Below, in pieces: positions 1 through 8,864 of a stretch of DNA of 64,000 nucleotides. Location of the stretch: assembly GCA_963746885.1 (NCBI GenBank), contig CAVVDM010000018.1:310001-374000 (forward strand). The letters are read 5' to 3'. Origin of the DNA: DATARH01 sp963746885. GTDB taxonomy: Bacteria; Pseudomonadota; Alphaproteobacteria; ATCC43930; CGMCC-115725. Under the pieces are notes generated by a model that was not told the DNA's origin, searched no databases, and was given only the letters and a program-made list of their open reading frames with translations. Position numbers and translations under genes: made by a program. Every line of letters starts with the position of its first letter. The stretch's first letter is position 1.

Positions 1-168
1 GCTGCGAGATCAGCTTTACCCGCTTTCTACAAGTCGCGGCCCTTACGCCCGCTGGAGGCGATCCGCGCCGATATTCTCGCGTTGGAACGCGGAAACCGAT
101 GGGGCTTCCTCGACGTTTCGAATGGGAATCGGCGGGTTATCGCCGGACACCGTGGGGTAGTAATCTGA
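1..168 (+). pseudogene. Possible 3' remnant of a type I restriction methylase (HsdM)
   Basis: The first 30 bases read CEISFTRF in one frame. The next frame continues YKSRPLRPLEAIRADILALE. Together these resemble the extreme C-terminus of type I restriction-modification M subunits, where an EIPFTRHFY-like strand precedes a PRPLEEI-ADI-ALE helix. The two halves lie in different frames, so a small indel near position 30 is implied, and what follows to the stop at 168 no longer looks like the family. The 5' part lies outside the window. The match is from memory of the family and is short, so this is a tentative call. Confidence 0.35.
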
Positions 169-261
169 CGACCGGGTCACGCGTGCGCACGGCCGGCGCG
201 CCAGCGCCGGGTGGTGCGGCGCCCGCTTGCGGCGGGCGGCAGAACGGTACGCTATCGAGCA

Positions 262-284
262 ACCCGAAAGCCCGGCTTTCGGGT
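262..284. repeat. Perfect 10-bp hairpin
   Basis: ACCCGAAAGC and its exact reverse complement are separated by a 3-base CCG loop. It lies between the methylase remnant and the ISL3 transposase remnant. It could be an old terminator or part of the insertion-sequence end. There is no T-run to make it a textbook intrinsic terminator. Confidence 0.45.
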
Positions 285-344
285 CTGCCCAGCGGCGCGC
301 GTCCTCTGCTTTTGGAAGCAACGGCGTGAAGGGAGGCCGGTCGC

Positions 345-586
345 ATGAGCGACAGCGACATCTTCACCTTGGGGCTGGGCTGGGGCTGACGCTGACGCCG
401 CCGTGGCGGGGGGTTGATCAGCGGCTGGCGAGCGAGCGGCAGCCGCACGAGCTGCGCCCGGCAATCGCCGCCCCGCCCGGCGAGCGGTTCCCGCGCCCGA
501 CCTGCGGGTGGCCCGTTCGGGATCGCCTGCCTGGCGGCGCTGTCCCTTTTGTCGCGCCGGCCGGGTCATCGGCTACATTGTGCTGA
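345..586 (+). pseudogene. ISL3-family transposase, N-terminal remnant
   Basis: An ATG at 345 opens MSDSDIFTLGLG and hits a stop within 15 codons. The neighbouring frame continues LTPPWRGVDQRL, then a stretch ending FPRPTCG-WPVRD. The start, the TPPW motif and the N-terminal cysteine region (usually CPxCG) match the zinc-binding head of ISL3-family transposases. Here the first cysteine is already lost (RPTCG). The rest of the transposase, including the DDE core, is absent, and a TRAP transporter begins at 640. It is therefore a frameshifted and 3'-deleted relic, with no function expected. Confidence 0.6.
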
Positions 587-639
587 CCGCCATCGGCCCT
601 ATAGTACCGCTCTCTACCAAGAATATCCGGGAGATCGCC

Positions 640-1656
640 GTGAAGCAGACCCTGACCACACGCCGCCGGCTCCTTGTTAATGCGAGTGTCGGGTTGGCTG
701 GCTTCCTGGCGCTCGGCAAGGCGCCTGCCTTCGCCCAGGCCGCGCCAAAGAAGCTGGTGTGGGCGCACAATGTTGCGCCGCCCGAGTCGGGCTCCATCGC
801 CTTCGCCGAGATGGCAAAGAAGGTCACGGCGGAATCGAAGGGCGAGCTGCAGATCGATTTCCAGGGCGGGACGCTGCTCACCAAGGAACTTGAGATCATG
901 AACGCGGTGAAGGCCGGCAACATCGCGATCGGCGATCCCGGCGGCGCGGCGGCGACAGTGTTCCCGCAGATGGGCGTGTTTCTCGTGCCCTATCTGGTCG
1001 CCAGCTATCAGCAAGCCTACAAGATGTTCAATGGCCAAGTGGGCGATCAACTCGACCAAGAATTCCAGAAGAAATACAAGCTCAAAGTCCTGTTCTTCTT
1101 TGATTACGGCTTCCGCCATTTCTGGAACAGCCGGCGCCCGATCCAGGAGCCGAAGGACGTGCGCGGCATGAAATTACGCGTGCAGCAGGCGCAGGTCTTT
1201 GCCGATACGATTGATTCGTTTGGCGGCATCGCCGTGCCGATGGCATGGAACGAGGTCATTACCGCGGCGCAGCAGCACGTCATCGACGGCGCCGATCTGC
1301 CGATCATCAACATCCTGAACCTGAAGGCTTATGAGGTCTCGAAATACGCCTCGCTGACCTATCACAATTATGGCCCGACCTGCGTCGTCATGAACCTCGC
1401 CGTGTGGAACGGTCTGACGCCGGCGCAACAGAAGCTGATGCTCGATTCCGGCCGCGCGGCGCAAGAGCATGTCCGCCACCTGACCGAGAGCGTCGACAAT
1501 CTGGAATCGGCCAAGAAACTGCTCGAGCCGAAAGGGATGGTTGTCAACGCGGCCGACGTTCCAGCCTTCAAGAAGCTCGCCGAAGAAAAGGTCTGGCCGA
1601 AATACAAGAAGCAATACGCCCAGCTCTGGGAGCAGATTGTCGCCACCAAGGTTTAA
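640..1656 (+). CDS. TRAP transporter substrate-binding protein, DctP family
   Basis: This is the periplasmic solute receptor of a tripartite ATP-independent (TRAP) transporter. It binds an organic acid or similar ligand and passes it to the DctQ/DctM membrane complex. The GTG at 640 is preferred because the product then starts with a twin-arginine-like signal (residues 8-12 RRRLL, hydrophobic stretch to about residue 26) and an AFA cleavage site at about residue 32. Upstream in-frame codons belong to the ISL3 relic. The mature protein has the DctP core, including the conserved RGMKLRVQQ segment in its middle. It has 338 residues, normal for the family. The small and large permeases follow 27 and 3 bases apart, so all three are one operon. 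The ligand cannot be read from the sequence. Confidence 0.93.
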   Translation: MKQTLTTRRRLLVNASVGLAGFLALGKAPAFAQAAPKKLVWAHNVAPPESGSIAFAEMAKKVTAESKGELQIDFQGGTLLTKELEIMNAVKAGNIAIGDPGGAAATVFPQMGVFLVPYLVASYQQAYKMFNGQVGDQLDQEFQKKYKLKVLFFFDYGFRHFWNSRRPIQEPKDVRGMKLRVQQAQVFADTIDSFGGIAVPMAWNEVITAAQQHVIDGADLPIINILNLKAYEVSKYASLTYHNYGPTCVVMNLAVWNGLTPAQQKLMLDSGRAAQEHVRHLTESVDNLESAKKLLEPKGMVVNAADVPAFKKLAEEKVWPKYKKQYAQLWEQIVATKV

Positions 1657-1683
1657 GCGGCGGGCCCGGCAGGTGAGCATCAG

Positions 1684-2295
1684 ATGAACGCGTCGCACCA
1701 ACCCTCGGCACGCTCCCCGGCGGGCGGCCCGCGCGTCGCCGGGCGGATCGGGGGGTGGCGGCTGGGCGAAATCGTGCTGCTGCTGCCCAAGATCCTGTTG
1801 ACGGCGCTGGTCGTACTGGCGATCTCCGACATGGTCATCGGCGTGTTCCTGCGCTACGTGATGGTGCCGATCACCGACTATCTCAATCTGCCGCCGATCC
1901 GGTTCTTCTGGGTCGAGGAGATGGGCGAATATTCGCTCGCCTGGCTCACCCTGGTCGGCGCGGGGATCGGCATCGCCGAGCACGCACATTTCACGCTGCG
2001 CATGGTGACGCACCGCTTGCCGCTCGGTGTTCAGCGGGGCGTGCATGTCGTCAACCATGCGATCATCGTCGTCTTCGGGCTGCTGACCGCGTGGTATGGC
2101 GCCGATCTCGCCGAAACCAACAGCACGCTGATTTCGCCGGGCCTGCAGATCAGCCTCGCATGGCTGTACCTCTCCGCCACGGTCGGCGGGCTGCTGATCG
2201 CGCTGTACGGGCTTGCCACGGCGTTCGCAGATTACCGCGAGATCGGCCGGGAGACCGGCGACGAAGTGGGCGCCATCAGCGGTGCGGGAGACTGA
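1684..2295 (+). CDS. TRAP transporter small permease, DctQ family
   Basis: Small membrane subunit (203 residues, about four transmembrane helices) that pairs with DctM in the inner membrane. An N-terminal cytoplasmic leader of about 30 residues precedes the first helix (KILLTALVVLAISDMVIG). The central FFWVEEMGEYSLAWLTLVG region carries the conserved EE...W pattern of DctQ proteins, followed by G-AEHAHF. It lies between the receptor and the large permease and completes a three-gene TRAP system. Confidence 0.9.
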   Translation: MNASHQPSARSPAGGPRVAGRIGGWRLGEIVLLLPKILLTALVVLAISDMVIGVFLRYVMVPITDYLNLPPIRFFWVEEMGEYSLAWLTLVGAGIGIAEHAHFTLRMVTHRLPLGVQRGVHVVNHAIIVVFGLLTAWYGADLAETNSTLISPGLQISLAWLYLSATVGGLLIALYGLATAFADYREIGRETGDEVGAISGAGD

Positions 2296-2298
2296 GCC

Positions 2299-3582
2299 AT
2301 GCTGCTTGCGATCAGCGGGCTCGTCTTCATTACCCTCGTCGCCCTGTCGCTGCCGATCGTTTTTGCGCTTGGCGCCGCGGCGGTGCTGGGGCTTCTGCTA
2401 GGCGGCTATTCGCTCGAAATGCTTGCGTCCAGCCTGGTCGGCGCGTCGCAGAGTTGGGTGCTGCTTGCGATCCCGAGCTTCATCTTTGCCGGTTCGGTGA
2501 TGGAGCGGTGCGGCATGTCCTATGCGCTGGTCGATCTGGCGCGCGCTCTGGTCGGATGGCTGCGCGGCGGGCTCGGCATGTCGGTCATCGTCGTCTCGTA
2601 TTTCTTCTCCGACATGTGCGGCTCGAAGATGGCCGAGGTATCGGCGCTCGGTGCAACCCTGATGCCGCCGCTGCGGCGCGCGGGCTACCGGGCGGAAGAC
2701 GGCTGCTCCCTGATCGCCGCCGGTACCGCGATGGGCATGCTGGTACCGCCGGCGATCTTCATGATCGTGCTCGGCGAGGTGACCAACACCTCGGCGGTAG
2801 CGCTGTTTCTCGCCGGCTTCGTGCCGGCGGCCGTCATCGCACTCTGCCTGTGCATCCTCGTGCTGATCCAGGCGCATATTCTCGGCTGGCCCAAGGACAC
2901 GCGGCCAAGCTGGCGTTTTCTGCTGCATGCGCTGCGCGAGGCCGCGGTGCCGCTGGTGATTCCGGTGGTGATCTTTGGCGGCTTCTATCTCGGCGTCTTC
3001 ACCGCGACCGAGGCGGGGGCGATTGTCGCGCTCTATTCGCTGGTTGCGGCGCGACTCTACTACCGCAACCTCTCATGGGCGCAGCTAGGCGGCATCGCCT
3101 ACGACAGCGCCGTGCTGACCGCGGCGGTGGTGTTCCTGCTCGCGGTGGCGACGATCTTCCAGTACCTGATGGGAGTGACCGGCGTACCGGCGTTGCTTGG
3201 CGAGGTGTTGCGACCGCTGGAATCGCATCATTGGCTGTTTCTGATCGCCGTCGCCTTTATCACGATGATGTTCGGCATGGTGCTGGACGGGTTGCCGGCC
3301 GTCGTCGTGCTGATCCCGGTCGTCTTCCCGATCGCCACCAGGATCGGGATCAATCCGATCCATTTCGACATCGTGCAGACTGCCGCGGTCGGCATCGGGC
3401 TGTTCCTGCCGCCGATGGGGGTCGGGCTATTGATGGCGCTGCGCTTTGCCGACATATCGGCGATGCAGCATGCTCGCGCCTACTGGCCTTATATCGTGAC
3501 GCTCCTGATCGGGCTGCTGCTGATCATTCTCGTGCCCGAATTCTCCCTCGCCATCCCGCGCAGCGCCGGGTTCGTGCGTTAA
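2299..3582 (+). CDS. TRAP transporter large permease, DctM family
   Basis: The ion-coupled transport channel subunit, 427 residues with about 12 hydrophobic segments spread over the whole length. Family signatures include the SFIFAGSVMERCG segment near residue 60, MCGSKMAEVSALG near 110, and PPAIFMIVLGEVT near 150. It starts 3 bases after the DctQ stop, so translation is probably coupled. Transport uses a sodium or proton gradient, as is general for the family. The operon ends here, and the next gene points the opposite way. Confidence 0.92.
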   Translation: MLLAISGLVFITLVALSLPIVFALGAAAVLGLLLGGYSLEMLASSLVGASQSWVLLAIPSFIFAGSVMERCGMSYALVDLARALVGWLRGGLGMSVIVVSYFFSDMCGSKMAEVSALGATLMPPLRRAGYRAEDGCSLIAAGTAMGMLVPPAIFMIVLGEVTNTSAVALFLAGFVPAAVIALCLCILVLIQAHILGWPKDTRPSWRFLLHALREAAVPLVIPVVIFGGFYLGVFTATEAGAIVALYSLVAARLYYRNLSWAQLGGIAYDSAVLTAAVVFLLAVATIFQYLMGVTGVPALLGEVLRPLESHHWLFLIAVAFITMMFGMVLDGLPAVVVLIPVVFPIATRIGINPIHFDIVQTAAVGIGLFLPPMGVGLLMALRFADISAMQHARAYWPYIVTLLIGLLLIILVPEFSLAIPRSAGFVR

Positions 3583-3639
3583 TCCGGACGTGGCCGGTGG
3601 ACGATCGCCGACCCGCAGCTCGCAGGCGGCCGGCGCGCG

Positions 3640-4440
3640 TCACTCAAAGACGCGAACCTCGTCTCGCAGATCGCTCCAGATTCGCGCGTAGATGTCGCGG
3701 AACTCGGTCGCGGTAGCCAGCTCCGCAGGCGGGAGTCGCGGCCGCGACAGCTCAATCGGGATGGCCGATTTGACCCGGCCCGGCCGGTTGGTGAACACGA
3801 TAACGATGTCCGACAGGAAAATTGCCTCGTGCAGATCGTGGGTCACGAACAGCACGGTCTTGCGGGTGCTTTCCCACACGCTCAGAAACAGCTCTTGCAG
3901 CAGCAGCCGGGTTTGGCTGTCGAGAGCCCCGAACGGCTCGTCCATCAGCAGCACGTCCGGATCAATCGCAAAGGTCCGCGCGACCGCCACGCGCTGGCGC
4001 ATGCCTTGCGACAGCTCATGCCGATAATGGCCCTCGAACTTTTCGAGCCCGACCCGGCGCAGCCAATCGCGGGCAATCTCGCGCCGATTGGGGACGCCGC
4101 GGACCTCAAGGCCGAATTCGACATTCCCGAGGGCGGTGCGCCACGGCATCATCCCGTCGCGCGCAAACATGTAGCCGACATCGTGGCGAATGCCGCTGAC
4201 GCGCTGGCCGTCCACTTCCGCATGGCCCGAGCTCGGCGTCAACAGGCCCGAGACGGCGTTAAGGATCGTCGATTTGCCACAGCCCGACGGCCCGACGATC
4301 GTGACGATCGAGCCCTCCGCGACGGCGAGCGAGACGTTCTGCACCGCCACCACAGGCTCACGCTCGCGCGGGCGGAAGGTGATGCCGATATTGGCAAGCC
4401 GGATCTTGGGTTCGGGCAACGGTTCGGCCTCGACGCTCAA
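3640..4440 (-). CDS. ABC transporter ATP-binding protein, NitT/TauT (SsuB-like) type
   Basis: The ATPase of a nitrate/sulfonate/taurine/pyrimidine-precursor-type importer, on the cytoplasmic face. Walker A GPSGCGKST is at residues 50-58. The signature is a variant, LSQGMRQRVAVAR, in place of LSGGxxQR. Walker B is LLMDEPFGALD and the H-loop is FVTHDL. I place the start at a TTG whose bases overlap the permease stop (TTGA), giving 266 residues, normal for this class. The reading frame stays open further upstream, but that part is only the shadow of the permease gene. It is the last gene of a receptor-permease-ATPase operon. Confidence 0.88.
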   Translation of the reverse strand: MSVEAEPLPEPKIRLANIGITFRPREREPVVAVQNVSLAVAEGSIVTIVGPSGCGKSTILNAVSGLLTPSSGHAEVDGQRVSGIRHDVGYMFARDGMMPWRTALGNVEFGLEVRGVPNRREIARDWLRRVGLEKFEGHYRHELSQGMRQRVAVARTFAIDPDVLLMDEPFGALDSQTRLLLQELFLSVWESTRKTVLFVTHDLHEAIFLSDIVIVFTNRPGRVKSAIPIELSRPRLPPAELATATEFRDIYARIWSDLRDEVRVFE

Positions 4441-5282
4441 GCGCTGGTCAGCGAGGGCTTCCAGCGCAGCAGCCAGCCCTCGGTCTTGCGCATCGCGGTG
4501 CTGAACAGCCAGGCGATCGCCACCAGCACGACCAGCGCGGCGAACACGCCGGCCGTATCGAAATTGCCAGCGCTGCTGGCGATCAGATACCCAAGGCCCT
4601 GGTTGGAGGCAAGGATCTCGGCGACGATCACGCCGAGCAGCGAGTAGGTCAGCCCGATGCTGAGCCCTGCGAATATCCACGGCAGGGCGGACGGCAAGGT
4701 GACCTTCCACAACAGGTCGCGCTTCGACGCGCCCATCAACTGGGCGATCGTCATAATGTCGTTGTCGACATTCTTGGCGCCGCCCAGCGTGTTCACCAAC
4801 AGGATAAAATAGACCAGCGTGAACGCGGTCACGACCTTGGCGACGATGCCGACCCCGAACCACAGGATAATCAGCGGCGCCAGCGCAATGCGGGGCAGGC
4901 TATTGAGCGCGACAATGACCGGTGCCAGAACCTCGTCCCAGAATGGCGACTGGGCCAGCATGAGGCCGCTGACGACCCCCAGCGCCGACGACACGACGAA
5001 CGCAATCAGCGCTTCCGACACGGTCATCCACACGTCGGCCAGGAGTTCACCACTTGCGGTCAGGCGCCACAATTCGCGCGCGACGAGATAAGGGCTGCTG
5101 ACCCAGAGCGGATCGATCAGCCCGCCCGAGACAGCGAGCTGCCACACCACCAGGGCACCCAGGCACACGCTTGTTCGTGCGAGGATGACCCGGCTTCGGG
5201 AGGAATCGACCTCCGGGGCGGCGTCCGCGCCGCTGTCAACCGCAAGCGCCACGCTTGGTGCCGGGGGAATTGCCTCGGTCAT
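4437..5282 (-). CDS. ABC transporter permease, NitT/TauT (SsuC-like) type
   Basis: Inner-membrane permease with 281 residues and about six helices after a hydrophilic N-terminal leader of roughly 30 residues. The binding-protein-dependent transport domain fills the second half, with the EAA-type loop around the segment AQLMGASKRDLLWKVTLP, where the ATPase docks. It begins 11 bases after the receptor stop and overlaps the ATPase start. The substrate is not determinable; these systems carry aromatic or sulfonated acids, pyrimidine precursors and related compounds. Confidence 0.9.
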   Translation of the reverse strand: MTEAIPPAPSVALAVDSGADAAPEVDSSRSRVILARTSVCLGALVVWQLAVSGGLIDPLWVSSPYLVARELWRLTASGELLADVWMTVSEALIAFVVSSALGVVSGLMLAQSPFWDEVLAPVIVALNSLPRIALAPLIILWFGVGIVAKVVTAFTLVYFILLVNTLGGAKNVDNDIMTIAQLMGASKRDLLWKVTLPSALPWIFAGLSIGLTYSLLGVIVAEILASNQGLGYLIASSAGNFDTAGVFAALVVLVAIAWLFSTAMRKTEGWLLRWKPSLTSA

Positions 5283-5293
5283 TGCTTGGCCGC

Positions 5294-6328
5294 TCAGTGG
5301 CCGCCCGGAGCGAATTTCTGCGGCATCAGGTCGGTCGCCACGACCTTGTCGTAGGGGATCGGGTGGGCCAGCAGCTTGGCGCCCTGCAGATAGGTTTCGA
5401 CATGCTCGATCTGCTTCGGTGTCGCGACCGGATGAAAGATTTGCCGATACTTGACGATGTAGTTGCGCAGCAGCGCCGGGTCGATCCCGTGCATATTGTC
5501 GGCCGCGACCTTGAGGATCTTATCGGTCTGGGCAGGATCGTTGATCATCGCTTCGGCGTCGACAACGGTCGCAACGACGGCGCGGGCTTGGGCTGAGTGC
5601 TGTTTCAGATACGCGGCCGTCGTCCATACCCCGTTATAGGCATAGTCGCGGAACATCTCCGGGCCCTGCCCGCCTTCCATATCGAGCACCATCTTGGCGA
5701 TCTTCAGTCCCTCGACCGCCTCGGACTGCGCCGGCTCGAACGACAGCGCCCCGTCGATCACACCGTTCTTGATGCCGGCGACCTGCGGGCCCGGGCCGCC
5801 GACCGGCATGATGTGGACATCGGAGGGCTTGATCCCGGCCTGATCGAGAAGATAGCGCAGCATCGTATCGGTACCAGCGCCGATCGTTGACACGCCGAGC
5901 TTCAGCCCCTTCAGGTCCTGCAGCATCGCAGGATACGGCTTGTCGAGGTTCGGTGTCGGCACATCCTTGCGCACGATCAATCCGTAGGGCGTCGATCCCT
6001 GACAGGTGACCAGCAGCTTCAGGTCCTGGCCTTTGCCTATCAGGTTGATGCCGTGCTCTATGGCGAAGGCGCCGAAATCGGACGAGCCGCCGATCAGAAT
6101 ATTCGTCACCTGGATGCCGGTGCCGTAGATAAGCGCGGCCTCGACGCCGTGTTTTTCGAACAGCTTGAAGGCCTGCGCGACGTAGAGCGGCAGTGCTACG
6201 AAGGAGCCCTGAAAAGCGGAAATCCGGACCTTGTCGAGCGCGAATGACGGCGAGGCGCACATCAGCCCGGCGAGCAGCAACGCCGCGGCGCCAAACCTGC
6301 GCATGACACGCACCGAATGTTTCCGCAC
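5294..6328 (-). CDS. ABC transporter substrate-binding protein, NMT1/SsuA-like
   Basis: Periplasmic receptor for the permease and ATPase downstream. The GTG start at 6328 has a GGGGG ribosome-site-like run about six bases upstream. An internal ATG at 6304 would also keep the signal peptide (RRFGAAALLLAGLMCASPSFA region, cleavage after about residue 30). The mature protein starts LDKVRISAFQGSF, the usual first strand of NMT1/ThiY-like receptors. It also has the GTGIQVTNILIGGSSDFGAF segment, in which family members recognise ligand. It has 344 residues, and its position as first gene of a -strand operon fits. Confidence 0.9.
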   Translation of the reverse strand: MRKHSVRVMRRFGAAALLLAGLMCASPSFALDKVRISAFQGSFVALPLYVAQAFKLFEKHGVEAALIYGTGIQVTNILIGGSSDFGAFAIEHGINLIGKGQDLKLLVTCQGSTPYGLIVRKDVPTPNLDKPYPAMLQDLKGLKLGVSTIGAGTDTMLRYLLDQAGIKPSDVHIMPVGGPGPQVAGIKNGVIDGALSFEPAQSEAVEGLKIAKMVLDMEGGQGPEMFRDYAYNGVWTTAAYLKQHSAQARAVVATVVDAEAMINDPAQTDKILKVAADNMHGIDPALLRNYIVKYRQIFHPVATPKQIEHVETYLQGAKLLAHPIPYDKVVATDLMPQKFAPGGH

Positions 6329-6446
6329 CGCATACCCCCGACCAGATGTGAGCCAATGGCAGCAGCCCTAGGTCAGTGACTTCGGCCTGTCAAACGCTAT
6401 CTCCGAAGCCCGCCATCCCGGTCGGCCATCATGGTTGGTGGCGGGT

Positions 6447-7073
6447 TCAGCTTATCCAATCGAGCAGCCGGTTGCGGGAGGGTCGCGTCGCCAACACCGC
6501 ATCGAGGCCAAGGCTGCGGCCATAGTGATGCAACGCGAAGATCACCTGCAGCACCAGCAGGAAGAAATAGGTCCATGGCCATTCGCCCTGCGCGCTGTAG
6601 AGGCCGAGCCACAGATTGAGGATCTGCAACGCCCCGATCAGCCCCCACAGCCGCACGAACAGGCCGAGGATCAGCGACACGGCGGTCAACACCTCGGCGC
6701 CATAGACAATCGGCGCGAACAGGTAGAAATGCGGCAACACCACATGGTTGACGAAATCGGCCTGCAACGGGATGGCGGCGGACTTTCCCTCGACGGTCAT
6801 CCAATAGGAAAGCCCGGTCGCGCCGAACGGCTGGTCCGGGTGGTCGGTGTAATAGGGCGGCAGCTTCCACAGCGTCTGCTGCCACCACATCGCACCGATG
6901 GTAAAGCGGCAGGCCCAATTGCCGAGATGGACGAAGCCCCGCTGCTCGGGGATCGTGCGCAAAGCGTGCAGCGCGATCGCGATGCTGGCGACCACCAGCG
7001 CCCAGAAGGCGTAGGTCGTCCAACCCGGCTGCAGCATGAACTGAACGACATCGTTCCACGGGTTCGGGTTCAT
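6447..7073 (-). CDS. DoxD-like (TQO small-subunit/DoxX superfamily) membrane protein
   Basis: A 208-residue integral membrane protein with four to five predicted helices. It resembles DoxD-type proteins, named from the thiosulfate:quinone oxidoreductase subunit, where a first helix is followed by WACRFTIGAMWWQQTLWKLP and a lumenal loop with DFVNHVVLPHF. Real TQO activity is unproven for most relatives. Its start lies 16 bases after the glycosyltransferase stop upstream, so it may be the last gene of the 11701-6447 operon rather than a stand-alone gene. No other DoxX/DoxA partner is nearby. Confidence 0.75.
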   Translation of the reverse strand: MNPNPWNDVVQFMLQPGWTTYAFWALVVASIAIALHALRTIPEQRGFVHLGNWACRFTIGAMWWQQTLWKLPPYYTDHPDQPFGATGLSYWMTVEGKSAAIPLQADFVNHVVLPHFYLFAPIVYGAEVLTAVSLILGLFVRLWGLIGALQILNLWLGLYSAQGEWPWTYFFLLVLQVIFALHHYGRSLGLDAVLATRPSRNRLLDWIS

Positions 7074-7089
7074 CGCGCCTGCCCCTGTC

Positions 7090-7806
7090 CTATTCCGGCA
7101 CCATCGGCGCCGCCCGTTCTAGCGCGACGCGCACCAGCGTCAGGGCGATGCGCAGGCCCGCCTTGAGTGTGCCGCGCAGGCTGCCCGAGACCTTCGAGAC
7201 GCCGCCGGCACGGCGCCGGTGCGTCACCGGTATCTCGCGGATGCGCAGCCCGGCACGGGCCGCGCGCATCTGCATTTCGAGGTTCCAGCCGTAGGTCAGT
7301 TCGCGCATGCCGAGGCGTGATAGCGCGTCGCGGCGGATCGCACGCAACGGCCCCATGTCGCTGTAATTGACGCCGTAGAGGAGGCGCAGCACCGCGCCGA
7401 CCGCGTAGCCCGCGAGCCGCTGATGCGCGCTCATACTACCCGCCTCGCGGACGCCGCGGGTGCGCGAGCCGATCACGAAATCGGCGACGCCGGCGGCTAT
7501 CGGCTCGACCAGCAGCGGGATCAGCTCCGGGCAGTCGCTGCCGTCGCCGTCGAGAAACACGATGATGTCGCAGTCGCCGGCCGCGTCCGCGCCGGCCCGG
7601 CAGGCGCGGCCGTAACCACGCCCTTCAATGACGACACGCGCCCCGGCGGCGCGCGCCCGCGCGACCGTCTCGTCGGTGCTGCCGCTGTCGACGACGATGA
7701 TGTCATCGACCGCGCCGGGCGGGATCGCACCGATCACACCGGCGATCGCCTCCGCCTCGTTCAGGGTCGGGATCACGGCCGCGACCCGGGGGGAAGCGGC
7801 GGGCAC
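7090..7806 (-). CDS. Family 2 glycosyltransferase, DPM1/polyprenyl-phosphate type
   Basis: A 238-residue GT-A fold enzyme without a C-terminal membrane anchor. The first strand is AAVIPTLNEAEAI, the nucleotide-binding DSGSTDET follows, and the metal motif lies in VFLDGDGSDCPELI. The GSRTRG...GPLRAIRRDAL region is that of dolichol-phosphate mannose/glucose synthase-like enzymes. It probably moves a sugar from a nucleotide donor onto a lipid phosphate or other acceptor. It overlaps the radical SAM gene by one base and shares an operon with a GT-C enzyme that would use such a lipid-linked donor. Confidence 0.85.
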   Translation of the reverse strand: MPAASPRVAAVIPTLNEAEAIAGVIGAIPPGAVDDIIVVDSGSTDETVARARAAGARVVIEGRGYGRACRAGADAAGDCDIIVFLDGDGSDCPELIPLLVEPIAAGVADFVIGSRTRGVREAGSMSAHQRLAGYAVGAVLRLLYGVNYSDMGPLRAIRRDALSRLGMRELTYGWNLEMQMRAARAGLRIREIPVTHRRRAGGVSKVSGSLRGTLKAGLRIALTLVRVALERAAPMVPE

Positions 7807-8864
7807 TAAAGACTCCAGCGCAGGCCGCAGCCGGCGCAGGCATCGGGCGGCTGATCGCTCAACAGTGCCGCGCGGAAGGCCTGGTATTTCGCGCCGTTCC
7901 AGATTTCCCTGAGGGTCTGCTGCGTCGCGTCGCCGAGCGTGAAGCCGTCATAGCCGCGCACCGAAAACGGCGCGATGCAGCACGGCAGCGCACGGCCGTG
8001 CGCGGTGATGTACATCAGGCTCCACGGGCGCCGGCACAATGACCAGGGCTGCGCCGTCTCGTCGGCTTTGAGGCTCGCTGCCGGGTCGGTCGCGCCCGAG
8101 GCGTTGAACGCAATGCCGAGCTGCCGCGCGATCTCCTCCGCCTCGCGGATCAGCCGGCCCTCTTCATCGTCGCCGCCGGCGAACAGCGCCTGCTCCGGCC
8201 GCGCCAGCCCCTGGCCCTCGGGGAGATAGACGAGGCGCTGGAGGTACACTTCGGGCACGTCCATGGCGTGCGCGAGGCGGACGAAATCGCCGAGCTGACC
8301 GATTGTTTCCTTGAGGCCGGTCAGCCACAGCGAGACGCGCGGCCGCTCCACCGCCAGTTCGCGTTGCAATGCCCGGAAGGCGCGCACCTTGCGGACGATC
8401 CCGGCGAACATGTCGCGCCCGCGCACTTCCTTGAAGGCGACCGGTTCGGCGGCGTCGAGCGACACGCGCAGCTCATCGAGCCCGCTGGCGATCAGTTCGC
8501 GCCCCTTCTTCTCGGTCAGCAGGGTGCCGTTGGTATTGAACAGGACGTAGGTGCCGCGGTCCTTCAGATAGCGGATCATGCGCGGCAGCGCCCGCACCAT
8601 CATCGGCTCGCCGACCCCGTGCAGCACGACGCGCGCCAGGCGCGGGAACTGGTCGACGATCGTCGTGAACAATTCCCAGCTCATGTCGCCGGGCGGCTCG
8701 AGCGCCTCATAGGTGCGCGGGCAGGTCGTGCATAAGAGGTTGCAGCGGTTCGTCGTCTCGAGATAGAGGCAGACCGGCTCGGCCTCGGCGACTGCACCGC
8801 GCTCCGGCGCGATATGGGTGAAATAGCGGCGCGGATCGGGTTCAGCGGGGCGCGTGCTTGCCAT
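7806..8864 (-). CDS. Radical SAM/SPASM-domain protein
   Basis: A 352-residue radical SAM enzyme. The 4Fe-4S motif is CNLLCTTC (C-x3-C-x2-C). The GGE-like motif is replaced by HGVGEPMM, and the TIM-barrel carries FNTNGTLLT. The C-terminal SPASM region has cysteines at CRRPWSL, LPCC and CAGCG, enough for auxiliary clusters. I use the ATG at 8864 (MASTRPAEPD), because upstream in-frame sequence is the shadow of the overlapping GT-C gene. SPASM proteins modify peptides, sugars or lipids; which one is unknown. The neighbours (nucleoside phosphorylase, DUF2064, two glycosyltransferases) suggest small-molecule or glycan modification rather than a peptide product. No precursor peptide is visible. Confidence 0.86.
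   Translation of the reverse strand: MASTRPAEPDPRRYFTHIAPERGAVAEAEPVCLYLETTNRCNLLCTTCPRTYEALEPPGDMSWELFTTIVDQFPRLARVVLHGVGEPMMVRALPRMIRYLKDRGTYVLFNTNGTLLTEKKGRELIASGLDELRVSLDAAEPVAFKEVRGRDMFAGIVRKVRAFRALQRELAVERPRVSLWLTGLKETIGQLGDFVRLAHAMDVPEVYLQRLVYLPEGQGLARPEQALFAGGDDEEGRLIREAEEIARQLGIAFNASGATDPAASLKADETAQPWSLCRRPWSLMYITAHGRALPCCIAPFSVRGYDGFTLGDATQQTLREIWNGAKYQAFRAALLSDQPPDACAGCGLRWSL

Noticed and set aside
1755..3716. 653-codon open frame on + strand through the TRAP permeases
   Set aside because: It is the plus-one shadow of dctQ and dctM: arginine- and alanine-rich with no family motifs, while both permeases are clear in their own frames.
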